Assembly (NCBI RefSeq): GCF_026151205.1
Contig: NC_087076.1
Span: forward strand, 22,130,828-22,194,827
Direction: 5' to 3'
Origin: Bolinopsis microptera
Taxonomy: Eukaryota > Ctenophora > Tentaculata > Lobata > Bolinopsidae
Length of the DNA stretch: 64,000 nucleotides
Made by a program: the position numbers and the translations under genes. This document shows, piece by piece, positions 34,862-45,570 of this stretch. Position 1 is the first letter of the stretch, and the number at the start of each line of letters is the position of its first letter. The notes below the pieces were generated by a model. The model did no database searches and was not told the DNA's origin. It saw only the letters and a program-made list of their open reading frames with translations.

Positions 34862-36346
34862 TCAGTCGCAAGAGTTGACCGATCGCAACCACTGACGCAG
34901 TGGCCAGGTCCAGTTCCTAAGGCCGTATCCCCTGCACTTGCCAGTTTGGCGGCCATCTAGCAGTTCTATGGCGAGCACGAGTTGGCTAGAAATCATCCTC
35001 TTGGCTGCTAGGGTTAGGTGCGTGCCTCTGCCGTCTGATCTGTCCAGAACCTGATCCACATGCTTCGAGATGCGGTCGCGTGTGAGTGCTGCATGTGAGT
35101 CAAAAAACTCGAGATTTGGGATAACACATGCCAACTGGTACATTATTCGATTGAAGTTGTTGACTTCACAGTTTAGCCAGCCACGGCGTGTGTGAAGTAT
35201 CGAATTCACGACGAAAGTCGAGTGTGAGTATCTGGAGCAGTAGTACTTAAGCTTTTTAGAAGCCCATTGAGCGAGTGTTAGGCCAGACATTTGAGGATTG
35301 CGACTATCTTTATGCGTGCTTAGGTCGTTGATTCCCATCGCTAGAATAACATACTTCGAGTACTCAAACTCATGCTCAAAGTTTGGCAGATCTGTGAGGT
35401 AGTAGTTCTTTTTCCTGATGCAGCGGTGACCGCTAATTCTGCCAAAGATGTGCTCCGGGGTTGAACTGAGGATGGAATCGGTGACAAAGAGTATGCGATG
35501 CTTATTTGTTGCAGTTTGTGGCGGTGGCTCGTGCTGCATGGGGGGTGCGGGAGGTTTCATGGGAGGGTCAACGATGTGACGGAAGGTGAAGGATATCCGT
35601 GGTTCCTGTACGGCTGGGTCAAAAAGAAGCTCATGGCTCCAATCATTCTGTGATTGAGCACTCATGACATGGATAGAACCGTGCTTTAACTTAACTCTGT
35701 GCTCAGATAGGGGTCCAACTCTGTTTACAAATTCGAGTTCCCTAGTGGCCCCCACAGATATAGTGTATATCTGGCTGTCACTCTTGATGTTGGTTTCGTT
35801 ATCTGAATGAGCAGGGATGGTCGCACGACCGTCTGGGTAGTATGTTAGGAGACAGGAGTAGGTATCAGTGTTGAAATGTTGCACCTTCGATTTCAAACTG
35901 TCGATGACGGACGTCATGATGGTGCAGTCGGGGTAGTCGTTTGGGTCGTGGTGAGTATTTCCGTAGTTATACCCCCGCTTGCCAAAGTAGGTCACCTTAC
36001 GGCCATGGCTGCTGGGCTCTGTTATCGGGATTTGATGGAGGATTTCGCTGACGGATAATTCTTCAAAATTAAAGTCTTCAACAAAAGAACATACCGATTC
36101 AGGGAGGATGTCACCTGTCCAGTCGCTCTCTCTGTTCAAGTTTTCCAAGTCTCCGTCATCCGAGTACGGGACTCCTTTACCGGGGACTGGGGGCCAGTCT
36201 TTGACACGTGCGTTCAGAGCAACAAGTTCGTCAACTTGTTTCTGTGCTTCTTCCACGAGACATGAAAAGTGTGACAAGGTTAGGTCATGAGACGTGGCAG
36301 CGGCTTCAAAATCTATACACATATTGTTTAACCTGGGATATATCAT
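34862..36346 (-). CDS. LINE D ORF1: AlkB-like 2OG-Fe(II) dioxygenase fused to SGNH hydrolase (494 aa)
   Basis: Residues about 90-265 look like AlkB. They include TYFGKRGYNYG, then IPAHSDNE giving the HxD iron ligands, a later His in NDWSHELL, and RISFTFR fitting the R-x5-R 2-oxoglutarate-binding pattern. After a Pro-rich linker, residues about 280-450 look like an SGNH/GDSL esterase: TDSIL (block I Ser), MGINDLS (GxND) and DGRGTHLT (catalytic Asp/His block). CR1-type ORF1 proteins are known to carry SGNH esterases; an AlkB module in front would suggest nucleic-acid demethylation acting on element RNA or DNA. All key residues are present. The role is inference; domain calls are from motifs. 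Confidence 0.8.
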   Translation of the reverse strand: MIYPRLNNMCIDFEAAATSHDLTLSHFSCLVEEAQKQVDELVALNARVKDWPPVPGKGVPYSDDGDLENLNRESDWTGDILPESVCSFVEDFNFEELSVSEILHQIPITEPSSHGRKVTYFGKRGYNYGNTHHDPNDYPDCTIMTSVIDSLKSKVQHFNTDTYSCLLTYYPDGRATIPAHSDNETNIKSDSQIYTISVGATRELEFVNRVGPLSEHRVKLKHGSIHVMSAQSQNDWSHELLFDPAVQEPRISFTFRHIVDPPMKPPAPPMQHEPPPQTATNKHRILFVTDSILSSTPEHIFGRISGHRCIRKKNYYLTDLPNFEHEFEYSKYVILAMGINDLSTHKDSRNPQMSGLTLAQWASKKLKYYCSRYSHSTFVVNSILHTRRGWLNCEVNNFNRIMYQLACVIPNLEFFDSHAALTRDRISKHVDQVLDRSDGRGTHLTLAAKRMISSQLVLAIELLDGRQTGKCRGYGLRNWTWPLRQWLRSVNSCD

Positions 36347-36474
36347 TAATCATATAATGTGAATAAAATTATGTAAGTATGTAAAGTTCATTATTCATTA
36401 TTGCCTAAAATTAAAATGTATCAAAATACTTATCTTGAAAGAAAACAAATAATAAAAGTTGTTCTAAGCAGTAC

Positions 36475-36710
36475 GAACCACACAGCGTACTTGTAAAGTG
36501 TACGATCCACACAGCGTACTTGTAAAGTGTACGAACCACACAGCGTACTTGTAAAGTGTACGGACCACACAGCGTACTTGTAAAGTGTACGATCCAACAG
36601 CGTACTTGTAAAGTGTACGATCCACACAGCGTACTTGTAAAGTGTACGAACCACACAGCGTACTTGTAAAGTGTACGGACCACACAGCGTACTTTAACGA
36701 TTCACATAGT
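36475..36710. repeat. 29-bp tandem repeat, about eight copies
   Basis: Units of CACACAGCGTACTTGTAAAG plus TGTACGAAC with small changes (GAAC/GATC/GGAC), one copy being 2 bp short. They lie 130 bp upstream of LINE D ORF1, like the monomer promoters of some LINEs. They are also near the hAT transposase end and could be subterminal protein-binding repeats. ORFs of the YTLQVRC type over it are artefacts. Confidence 0.9.
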
Positions 36711-36743
36711 ATGCATTTTTGAGTGATCCACAAAGCTCCCAAA

Positions 36744-36787
36744 CATCTAATTTCTCAGAGTCAATTCGATTCTGCGATCTTTTTCAG
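36744..36787. repeat. Extra copy of the transposase 3' coding end (direct repeat)
   Basis: These 44 bp match 37734-37777, the C-terminal coding end of the hAT transposase, with two substitutions. The two copies flank the oxygenase-gene fragment. Confidence 0.85.
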
Positions 36788-36834
36788 GTCAAAACCTGTT
36801 GAGTCAATCAACATTAAAATAGAGCAAACTATCA

Positions 36835-37733
36835 ATGGAGACGTTTCCACAAAATCTTTTTGTGGATGTGAAACCTAACTTAAGAGAAATCTCAGACAGA
36901 GCTTTGATGAAACTTCATTCAACTAATTCTGGAGACTTTGCTACTGGTGGCTTACTTCCTGATGTTGAATTACCCGTTATTCCTTTGATTGATGTGAAAG
37001 ACTATGGGCTTTTACCATTCCCACTAAATGACACAACATTTAACTGTGTGAAGCCGCTTTGCAAACAGTCCCCCTATGGAATGGGTGAAGAGACATTAGT
37101 TGATACTTCAGTGAGAAATAGTTTCCAGTTAGAGCCATACCAGTTTGAGATAAAAAATCATGAATTTGTCAAACAGGTCAGTGTTCTTATCCAAAAGAAG
37201 ATAAAGTCGGCGTTTAGGTCTAGCAGGTGCGACAATATACGCCATACGGGAAGATCTACAAACTCCTTATTTATGAAAAAGAAGGCAAGTTTGCTGAACA
37301 TAAAGACACTGAAAAAGAAGAGAACATGTTTGGGACCCTGATTGTTCAACTTCCTTCAGTTTTTACTGGAGGCGACTTAGTTGTGAACCACGTGAAATCA
37401 TCCAAAGTCTTCAACAACAGTACCACTGGTAGTAGCACTCACTGTAAGTTTGTTGCGCACTACGCAAGTTGTCCACATGAGCTGAAAGAAGTTACCTCAG
37501 GTTATCGTGCTGTACTTGTTTACTCACTTTGTTGGGAAGGTAATGGAATGAAACCTTCACCTTACACTGCTTCAACTAATGCTGTGAGACTGTGTAATAC
37601 TCTGAATTTACTGATGGATTCTCCTAAAATACCCTTCCTCTGCTGGGGTTTAGAGTATGAGTATTCTGATGCAAGTTTGAAAGAGAACTCATTAGAATTC
37701 TTCAGAGGGAAGGACAGCAATATCGTTGCTGGG
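36835..37733 (+). pseudogene. Prolyl-4-hydroxylase-like 2OG-Fe(II) oxygenase fragment, frameshifted
   Basis: Frame 1 (36835 to about 37200) encodes GGLLPDVELPVIPLIDVKDY and YGMGEETLVDTSVRNSFQLE, a conserved N-terminal region of large 2OG oxygenases. Frame 2 (from about 37227) continues with YKLLIYEKEGKFAEHKDTEK (HxD iron ligands), LIVQLPSVFTGGDLVV, then PHEL and GYRAVLVYSLCW (distal His and Arg). There is at least one frameshift near 37200-37240, and the C-terminus is missing. It has no introns, so a retrocopy or captured exon is likely. It sits between two copies of the transposase end, in opposite orientation to the transposase. Confidence 0.7.
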
Positions 37734-37736
37734 CAT

Positions 37737-40603
37737 CTAATTTCTCAGAGTCAACTCGATTCTACGATCTTTTTCAGCAGCGAATCGGTTAATAATATTC
37801 TCGATATCTAAACTTTCTACTAGCTGGATTTCAATTGCAATAACAGCAAGATTCGACAGTCGATCGTCTCCCATCGTATTCCTCAGACGGGTTTTAATTC
37901 TTTTCAGAGCAGAAAAAGATCGCTCTGCACTGCAAACTGTCAGAGGTACAGTCAGAGCTAAGTTTGTCAATCTGTAAACTTGAGGAAGGTCGTTCTTCAG
38001 GTCACACTCATACAACATCTTGGCATATTACTATTGTAGAGATAGCCTAGCTGATCTTTAAGGGCAGCTGTGTTGAACAAGGAGCCGTACACAGAGTTCT
38101 CCAAGTCAGCCAAGATACCATCCGGAAATTTGTCCTTTTTACCGAAGTTGGTGAAACTCTCGCTATTGAGCAGTTTGCAGAACTTAAGTTCTTCAATGTT
38201 ACCAAATCTAATCTCAATACAGGATATTGTTTTTTTTTAAATCTCGGTGTAAAGCTCATTACATCTGTCGCGATGGCTCAGTTCAGGATTGTCTCCTGCA
38301 GGCACTCTATGAATATAATCGGTTAACATACGGTTTCTCCTCCGTGTGCGTGTTTCTGGAGGGTTAGCGTCTACCTTACAGTCATAGATGTCAGCAAATT
38401 TGTTATCCTCGAGATGTTTGAGTTGAGTAACAGCTTCCTCGACGGTCGAAGAACTCCATCCAAGATCGAGGCCGACTTTCTGCAGTTGTTTGTACATGAT
38501 ATCGGTGATTCTGAAAATATCGTGATAAGTGTGCAATAAAAAAAGAAAATCAAAGTCTTCCAGCTTATTCAGAAATCCCTGAGCTGTGCTGCGGCAGTCT
38601 GGAGTCCAGACTGCTGAAGTGCCATGGGCAATTTCTTGAAAGCAGTGCCTGTATGCTTCCATGTCATTTACTATACCATTTACTGTTCGCGATTTGTAAG
38701 CCCATCGCGTTGCAGAACTCGCAGCTTGCGGCTTTCTCTTCCCTCCCGCTAGTTCGGTTGCTGTTGGAATAGAAAATTGATGAGTCATGAGATAAATTAA
38801 TACGACAAAATGTTTGCCTTGAAATAAAAGCACCGGCCCACATATAATCGACATCACGACAATAATCATTTTGAAGCGAACTTACTCTGATGCAGATGAC
38901 AAGACTTATGGAACTGTGCAGTTCTCTTGTAGCTGACACCGAAGAATGCGTTTATTCCTGATAACGTTGCAAAGAATATAACACATTTGGATATCGCCTT
39001 CGTAGCATCTTGTAGGGCCAAGTTGAGTTTGTGGGCCATACAATGAATAAAGATGGCTCTCTTGATCACTTCACGTATCCTTGCCTGAACACCTGATGTA
39101 CGGCCAGACATTGTACTAGCTCCATCATATGTCTGTGCTACCAGCTTGGATTCGGGGTCATATTCTTTTAAAATATTTAGTATGAACCCAGCGAGACCCT
39201 CAGCTCCTGCGGAAGGAACAAGATTGAAGTTATAGATCCAAAACAATTTTGCGCCAAACATAGTTAAAGAAGGATTAATTTAAGTTTTCTATTGAAAATT
39301 ATTGGAGCTAAATTACAAACCTGAAACTTCAGATACGTTATCGAATCCCAGAAATCGTTCTTTCAGCTGTCCGTTGTGCACATATCTTAGAATCGTTGTT
39401 AGCTGGTTTGTAGTGCTAACATCAGTGGTCTCGTCAGCAATAACAGCGAAGAAATCAGCAGACTTGACTTCTTCTTTGATGAGCTCTCTGGTCATCTAGG
39501 TATGATGATAATATATTAATGATTTATAACTTATCAATGAGAACATTCTTTTTAAGACTGACAAAAAGATGACGAAAAAAAGGTTAATTCACTATTAAGT
39601 ATTACCGTTGCGATCAAAGCAATAATTTCGTTCTGGATCGTCTTACTGTCACCTTTGAACACTGTGCTTGAATCTAGGTGGTCAAAAAGCAGGGAATCCG
39701 TCTTAGCTACCATGCTGAAAATATAAATGTTTTAGCTTCAACAAATCGATTATCAATGATGGTACAATACTTGACAATAGTGGAGGTACTAGTAACTGTT
39801 GTTCAATAATATATTAAAGTTATAACATCAGTGAATTATCCAACCTCAGCAGCTCTTTGAAGGGTCCTCGGTTCACTGAGGTTTCACTTTCATCATGTCC
39901 ACGGAACGCCATTTCTTGTTTTGCCAAATAGATAACAGCATTTATTAGTCGTTTTACAATCTCCCTGTTTCTGCAGACTAAATTGTTGTGGCGCTCTATC
40001 TCATCACTGTTCATGGAAATGAGACTCCCAACCTCAAAATGGTTCGTTCTTCTCAGGAAGAGCTTCAGATCTATCACGGCGCTACGGTGTTCACGGGCCT
40101 GATCATGCTTCTCCATACTACTGCCAATATAGCTTATTCTATGAAATCCTGTTTCCACCCAACACGTATCTCTCTTTTTTCCAAAAAGGAGACAGGGAAA
40201 GCAGTAAAGTCTTTTATCTTCTACGTCGACGGTAAGCCATTCACGAGCCGATAAGAAGTTGTCTGAGGATGTCCGAATTCAATGACTTCTAAGTTCTATA
40301 TATCAATCTTCACATGAGCCAATGTCGATAGCTATGTTCCACAGTTTATTAATATGTGTTTATCAAATAGTGACTACACTATAATATTTGAATACTCATG
40401 ATTGATTAATACTGCTAAGCAGTAAGTTTCTTACCCATTGGATTGACGGTAGGATTGTGTTTCTGATTCTGAACGTTTCCTGCTTTGGTTTGATACTGTA
40501 TCGTTACGACAGGTTTATGAGGGCCAAACTTGACAACTGCTCGCTTCTCGTCTACAGTGAGAGTCGCAAAAGGACGTCTTTTCAAAGCACCAACAGTATT
40601 CCT
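37737..40603 (-). pseudogene. hAT transposase (TTF zinc finger, DUF4371-type), intron-bearing, two frameshifts
   Basis: Probable exons (minus): 40603-40435, 40262-39845, 39714-39606, 39495-39321, 39206-38886 and 38760-about 37737, each with AG/GT borders. Domain order: an N-terminal charged region; a TTF-like finger (CFPCLLFGKKRDTCW, followed by H residues); the catalytic core with FAVIADETTDVS, LVAQTYDGASTMSG and HCMAHKLNLALQDA; an insertion domain; and the hATC dimerisation end (LTVPLTVCSAERSFSALKRIKTRLR). Frameshifts near 38235 (A-run) and 38020 break the last exon. Several introns are unusual for a transposase. It would bind the TIRs of its own family, including the 598-bp MITE. Confidence 0.8.
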
Positions 40604-41040
40604 GTAGATTTGTCATTATAGGCTATTTAACTAGTATAACATATTACATAAGGTTCGGTACAGTTTCATTTTTCAAGTTTGATTTTTATTATAAAATGTA
40701 CGTAAATCATAAATGTATTTACTATTTATGAACTCACATGTTTGATGTTGTCTGTTGAGGCTGAATCCCAAGTTTTTGAAGAGTTTAAGATGTAGAATGT
40801 ACGATGAATATTGAATTGGCAGGAAATTTGATGTGTTTGCTAACAAAATAGTGGATTAAAAGATAATAACGAATATAAATTACGAAAATGAATAAAAGTA
40901 TAACATTGAGACTTGATTGATGTTCAACATCAGATGTTGTTAGATTTATCATTTATTGACGATATAATAAACACGTATATCATAAAATAAAATTCATATA
41001 AAAATTAAAATTCATAACTATAAACTAGCTAGTCACTACT
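40604..41040. other. No gene assigned inside the hAT
   Basis: AT-rich. A donor-like sequence near 40735 on the minus strand could mark an upstream transposase exon, but the reading is too short to support. Confidence 0.35.
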
Positions 41041-41044
41041 CTCA

Positions 41045-44000
41045 CTAGTGCCCTGTGGCCTGTGGGCTGTGCCAGGTGGTGTTGGTGGGGGGTTGAGGCT
41101 GGTGGGGGCGGTGGTGGTGGGTTGGAGGCTGGTGGGGAGCTGCTGGGGGGTGGGTAGGAGGCTGGTGGGGAGCTGCTGGGGGGTTGTAGGAGGCTGGTGG
41201 GGAGCTGCTGGGGGGTTGGTTGGCAGGGTGGTGGGGAGCTGCTGGGGGGTTGGTTGGCAGGGTGGTGGGGAGCTGCTGGGGGTTGGTTGGCAGGGTGGTG
41301 GGAGCTGCTGGGGGGTGGGTAGGAGGCTGGTGGGGAGCTGCTGGGGGGTGGGTAGGAGGCTGGTGGGGAGCTGCTGGGGGTTGGTTGGCAGGGTGGTGGG
41401 GAGCTGCTGGGGGGTTGGTTGGCAGGGTGGTGGGGAGCTGCTGGGGGGTGGGTAGGAGGCTGGTGGGGAGCTGCTGGGGGGTGGGTAGGAGGCTGGTGGG
41501 GAGCTGCTGGGGGGTGGGTAGGAGGCTGGTGGGGAGCTGCTGGGGTGGTTGGCAGGGCTGGTGGGGAGCTGCTGGGGGGTTGGTTGGCAGGGTGGTGGGG
41601 AGCTGCTGGGGGGTTGGTTGGCAGGGTGGTGGGGAGCTGCTGGGGGGTTGGTTGGCAGGGTGGTGGGGAGCTGCTGGGGGGTGGGTAGGCAGGGTGGTGG
41701 GGAGCTGCTGGGGGGTTGGTTGGCAGGGTGGTGGGGAGCTGCTGGGGGGTGGGTAGGAGGCTGGTGGGGAGCTGCTGGGGGGTGGGTAGGAGGCTGGTGG
41801 GGAGCTGCTGGGGGGTGGGTAGGAGGCTGGTGGGGAGCTGCTGGGGGGTTGGTTGGCAGGGCTGGTGGGGAGCTGCTGGGGGGTGGGTTGGAGGCTGGTG
41901 GGGAGCTGCTGGGGGGTGGGTAGGAGGCTGGTGGGGAGCTGCTGGGGGGTGGGTAGGAGGCTGGTGGGGAGCTGCTGGGGGGTGGGTAGGAGGCTGGTGG
42001 GGAGCTGCTGGGGGGTGGGTAGGAGGCTGGTGGGGAGCTGCTGGGGGGTGGGTAGGAGGCTGGTGGGGAGCTGCTGGGGGGTGGGTAGGAGGCTGGTGGG
42101 GAGCTGCTGGGGGGTGGGTTGGCAGGGTGGGTGGGGAGCTGCTGGGGGGTGGGTAGGAGGCTGGTGGGGAGCTGCTGGGGGGTGGGTAGGAGGCTGGTGG
42201 GGAGCTGCTGGGGGGTGGGTAGGAGGCTGGTGGGGAGCTGCTGGGGGGTTGGTTGGCAGGGTGGTGGGGAGCTGCTGGGGGGTGGGTTGGCAGGGTGGTG
42301 GGGAGCTGCTGGGGGGTTGGTTGGCAGGGTGGTGGGGAGCTGCTGGGGGGTGGGTAGGAGGCTGGTGGGGAGCTGCTGGGGGGTGGGTAGGAGGCTGGTG
42401 GGGAGCTGCTGGGGGGTGGGTAGGAGGCTGGTGGGGAGCTGCTGGGGGGTGGGTAGGAGGCTGGTGGGGAGCTGCTGGGGGGTGGGTAGGAGGCTGGTGG
42501 GGAGCTGCTGGGGGGTTGGTTGGCAGGGTGGTGGGGAGCTGCTGGGGGGTGGGTTGGAGGCTGGTGGGGGGCCGGTGGTGGGTGGGTAGGAGGCTGGTGG
42601 GGAGCTGCTGGGGGGTGGGTAGGAGGCTGGTGGGGAGCTGCTGGGGGGTGGGTAGGAGGCTGGTGGGGAGCTGCTGGGGGGTGGGTAGGAGGCTGGTGGG
42701 GAGCTGCTGGGGGGTGGGTAGGAGGCTGGTGGGGAGCTGCTGGGGGGTGGGTAGGAGGCTGGTGGGGAGCTGCTGGGGGGTGGGTAGGAGGCTGGTGGGG
42801 AGCTGCTGGGGGGTGGGTTGGCAGGGCTGGTGGGGAGCTGCTGGGGGGTTGGTTGGCAGGGTGGTGGGGAGCTGCTGGGGGGTGGGTTGGAGGCTGGTGG
42901 GGAGCTGCTGGGGGGTTGGTTGGCAGGGTGGTGGGGAGCTGCTGGGGGGTTGGTTGGCAGGCTGGTGGGGAGCTGCTGGGGGGTGGGTAGGAGGCTGGTG
43001 GGGAGCTGCTGGGGGGTTGGTAGGAGGGCTGGTGGGGAGCTGCTGGGGGGTGGGTTGGAGGGCTGGTGGGGAGCTGCTGGGGGGTTGGTTGGCAGGCTGG
43101 TGGGGAGCTGCTGGGGGGTTGGTTGGCAGGGTGGTGGGGAGCTGCTGGGGGGTGGGTTGGAGGCTGGTGGGGGGCCGGTGGTGGGTGGGTTGGAGGCTGG
43201 TGGGGAGCTGCTGGGGGGTGGGTAGGAGGCTGGTGGGGAGCTGCTGGGGGGTGGGTAGGAGGCTGGTGGGGAGCTGCTGGGGGGTGGGTAGGAGGCTGGT
43301 GGGGAGCTGCTGGGGGGTGGGTAGGAGGCTGGTGGGGAGCTGCTGGGGGGTGGGTAGGAGGCTGGTGGGGAGCTGCTGGGGGGTGGGTAGGAGGCTGGTG
43401 GGGAGCTGCTGGGGGGTTGGTTGGCAGGGTGGTGGGGAGCTGCTGGGGGGTTGGTTGGAGGCTGGTGGGGAGCTGCTGGGGGGTTGGTTGGCAGGGTGGT
43501 GGGGAGCTGCTGGGGGGTTGGTTGGCAGGGTGGTGGGGAGCTGCTGGGGGGTTGGTTGGCAGGGTGGTGGGGAGCTGCTGGGGGGTTGGTTGGCAGGGTG
43601 GTGGGGAGCTGCTGGGGGGTTGGTTGGCAGGGTGGTGGGGAGCTGCTGGGGGGTTGGTTGGCAGGGTGGTGGGGAGCTGCTGGGGGGTTGGTTGGCAGGG
43701 TGGTGGGGAGCTGCTGGGGGGTGGGTTGGCAGGGTGGTGGGGAGCTGCTGGGGGGTGGGTTGGAGGCTGGTGGGGAGCCTGCTGGGGGGTGGGTAGGAGG
43801 CTGGTGGGGAGCTGCTGGGGGGTGGGTAGGAGGCTGGTGGGGAGCTGCTGGGGGGTGGGTAGGAGGCTGGTGGGGAGCTGCTGGGGGGTGGGGTAGGAGG
43901 CTGGTGGGGAGCTGCTGGGGGGTGGTAGAGGCTGGTGGGGAGCTGCTGGGGATGGGTAGAGGCTGGTGGGGAGCTGCTGGGGGGTGGGTAGGAGGCTGGT

Positions 44001-44872
44001 GGGGAGCTGCTGGGGGGTTGGTTGGCAGGGTGGTGGGGAGCTGCTGGGGGGTGGGTTGGCAGGGCTGGTGGGGAGCTGCTGGGGGGTTGGTTGGCAGGGT
44101 GGTGGGGAGCTGCTGGGGGGTTGGTTGGCAGGGTGGTGGGGAGCTGCTGGGGGGTTGGTTGGCAGGGTGGTGGGGAGCTGCTGGGGGGTTGGTTGGCAGG
44201 GTGGTGGGGAGCTGCTGGGGGGTTGGTTGGCAGGGTGGTGGGGAGCTGCTGGGGGGTTGGTTGGCAGGGTGGTGGGGAGCTGCTGGGGGGTTGGTTGGCA
44301 GGGTGGTGGGGAGCTGCTGGGGGGTTGGTTGGCAGGGTGGTGGGGAGCTGCTGGGGGGTTGGTTGGCAGGGTGGTGGGGAGCTGCTGGGGGGTTGGTTGG
44401 CAGGGTGGTGGGGAGCTGCTGGGGGGTTGGTTGGCAGGGTGGTGGGGAGCTGCTTGGGGTTGGTTGGCAGGGTGGGTGGGGGCTGTCGGTAGGGATCCAA
44501 GCAGTCCCTGACCAGGTGTCCCGGTCTCTGACAGCTGAAATTAATTATTCCATTAGCCTAAATAATAAAATTTGTATCTTTAATCTTTGAGTTGTTTTAC
44601 TCACCAGTCACTTCAACTTGCAATGGTAGAATATAAACATTTAACATTAAATCGAGAAAATGACAGAAGACTGGAGTTCCAAGTTAGTATTTACTATTTA
44701 GTAATTACTAATTACATGTTAGTTGTTACAACAATGAACAAAAGTTAAACTTTAAAAGTTTAACGTACCGATAACACAGTCTCGCCCTCGGCCGGTTTCT
44801 CCTCCCAGACCCGCCTCTGGGAGGGTCGCCACGGATCGACACGTTGCAATTGGAGAAATTAAATGTCGACAT
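41045..44872 (-). CDS. RGG/zinc-knuckle protein with giant Pro-rich minisatellite, two exons
   Basis: A first exon (44872-44769) starts MSTFNFSN, has an RGG-like stretch and ends at CYR before a GT donor. After a 234-bp intron, the exon from 44534 begins CQRPGHLVRDC. Splicing joins them into a perfect CX2CX4HX4C knuckle, strong evidence that the intron is real. The rest is about 1140 residues of PPAAPHHPANQ/QQLPTTLPTNP repeats encoded by the minisatellite, to a stop at 41045. An upstream acceptor at 44878 suggests that more exons may exist. It may be an RNA-binding protein captured by the hAT, or an element gene. The expressed repeat length is uncertain because repeat units are not all multiples of three. 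Confidence 0.5.
41095..44475 (+). repeat. 3.4-kb G-rich minisatellite with 33- and 34-bp variants
   Basis: Roughly one hundred units of GGGGAGCTGCTGGGGGGT plus either GGGTAGGAGGCTGGT (33 bp) or TGGTTGGCAGGGTGGT (34 bp) occur, in blocks of like variants. Every unit has at least four G-runs, so the plus strand should form G-quadruplexes. No stop occurs in any frame, which explains the many long overlapping ORFs. Confidence 0.95.
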
Positions 44873-45570
44873 TGACTGATGAATCAGTGTTAAATGTTAG
44901 TTACTGTTAATATTAATTATTATTCACATTTTTGATTTTACTAATTCAAAGTTAAAACCTACTTAACACTTAAATTATAAATAAGCATACAGGACGCAGC
45001 AAATATCAAAACAGAAAACTCGGCGAACAGCAAACCGAAAATTAAAACGGGAGAAATGAACACGTACAACAAGTACAACGAAAGGAGTCGTCCATATGAG
45101 CGTGTCGATTCGACACGTGCAGTGTAAGTGACGCGCACCTCTGCCCTCAAATGTTTGGTGTAAAGGGTCGGGGGTCCCGGACCACCAAATCTGGAGTGAA
45201 GCCATCAATTTATACAGCGAGACGCACACTGATTTGCTTTGTACAGTTTACAATTGATTGTGTGTCAAATCCAGATTTTCAGGGAGTCCAGCCACCTCTC
45301 TGGACCACCGACCACCTGACAAATTGTCAACCTGCCGTGCCTGCGTACTTGCGTTAGCAGTCACGTGCGCGTGATCTTGAACGTTTGCGGAGTAAAAATT
45401 ACAAATTTCAAGACTGATTTGGCGAGAATGTTTTTGCGCGGCTTATATTAAAATGAAAACTAATATTTACGCGCTTAACCGCGGAGCTAAACTTTTTTGT
45501 TCGATTCATCATTAATCAATTTTTTCCCGATTAATTATTTTAGGGCGTCCGTGGACGCCTGGACGCCTTA
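44873..45570. other. Right interior of the hAT; no gene seen
   Basis: The last 60 bp (GGCGTCCAGGCGTCC-type inverted motif, then TTTTAGGG) match the left end of the 598-bp hAT MITE. GGGAGTCCA and GTTTACAATTGA motifs also recur in the MITE. Confidence 0.6.

Larger units (their letters stand above)
30533..36346 (-). mobile_element. LINE D: intact two-ORF CR1-like non-LTR retrotransposon
   Basis: The minus-strand ORF1 (36346-34862) and ORF2 (34048-30533) are both uninterrupted, with 813 bp between them. The 5' region may include the 29-bp repeat array at 36475-36710. The 3' end is not defined (no poly(A) seen). Intact ORFs with all catalytic motifs make this the best candidate for an active element in the window. 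Confidence 0.8.

Noticed and set aside
36411-36742. CRISPR-like look of the 29-bp direct repeats and YTLQVRC ORFs
   Set aside because: The units are contiguous with no unique spacers and the genome is eukaryotic; the ORFs follow the repeat period.
41048-44590. Long plus-strand Gly/Trp-rich ORFs (up to 647 aa)
   Set aside because: No stop exists in any frame of the minisatellite; only the minus strand has supporting splice and zinc-knuckle evidence.
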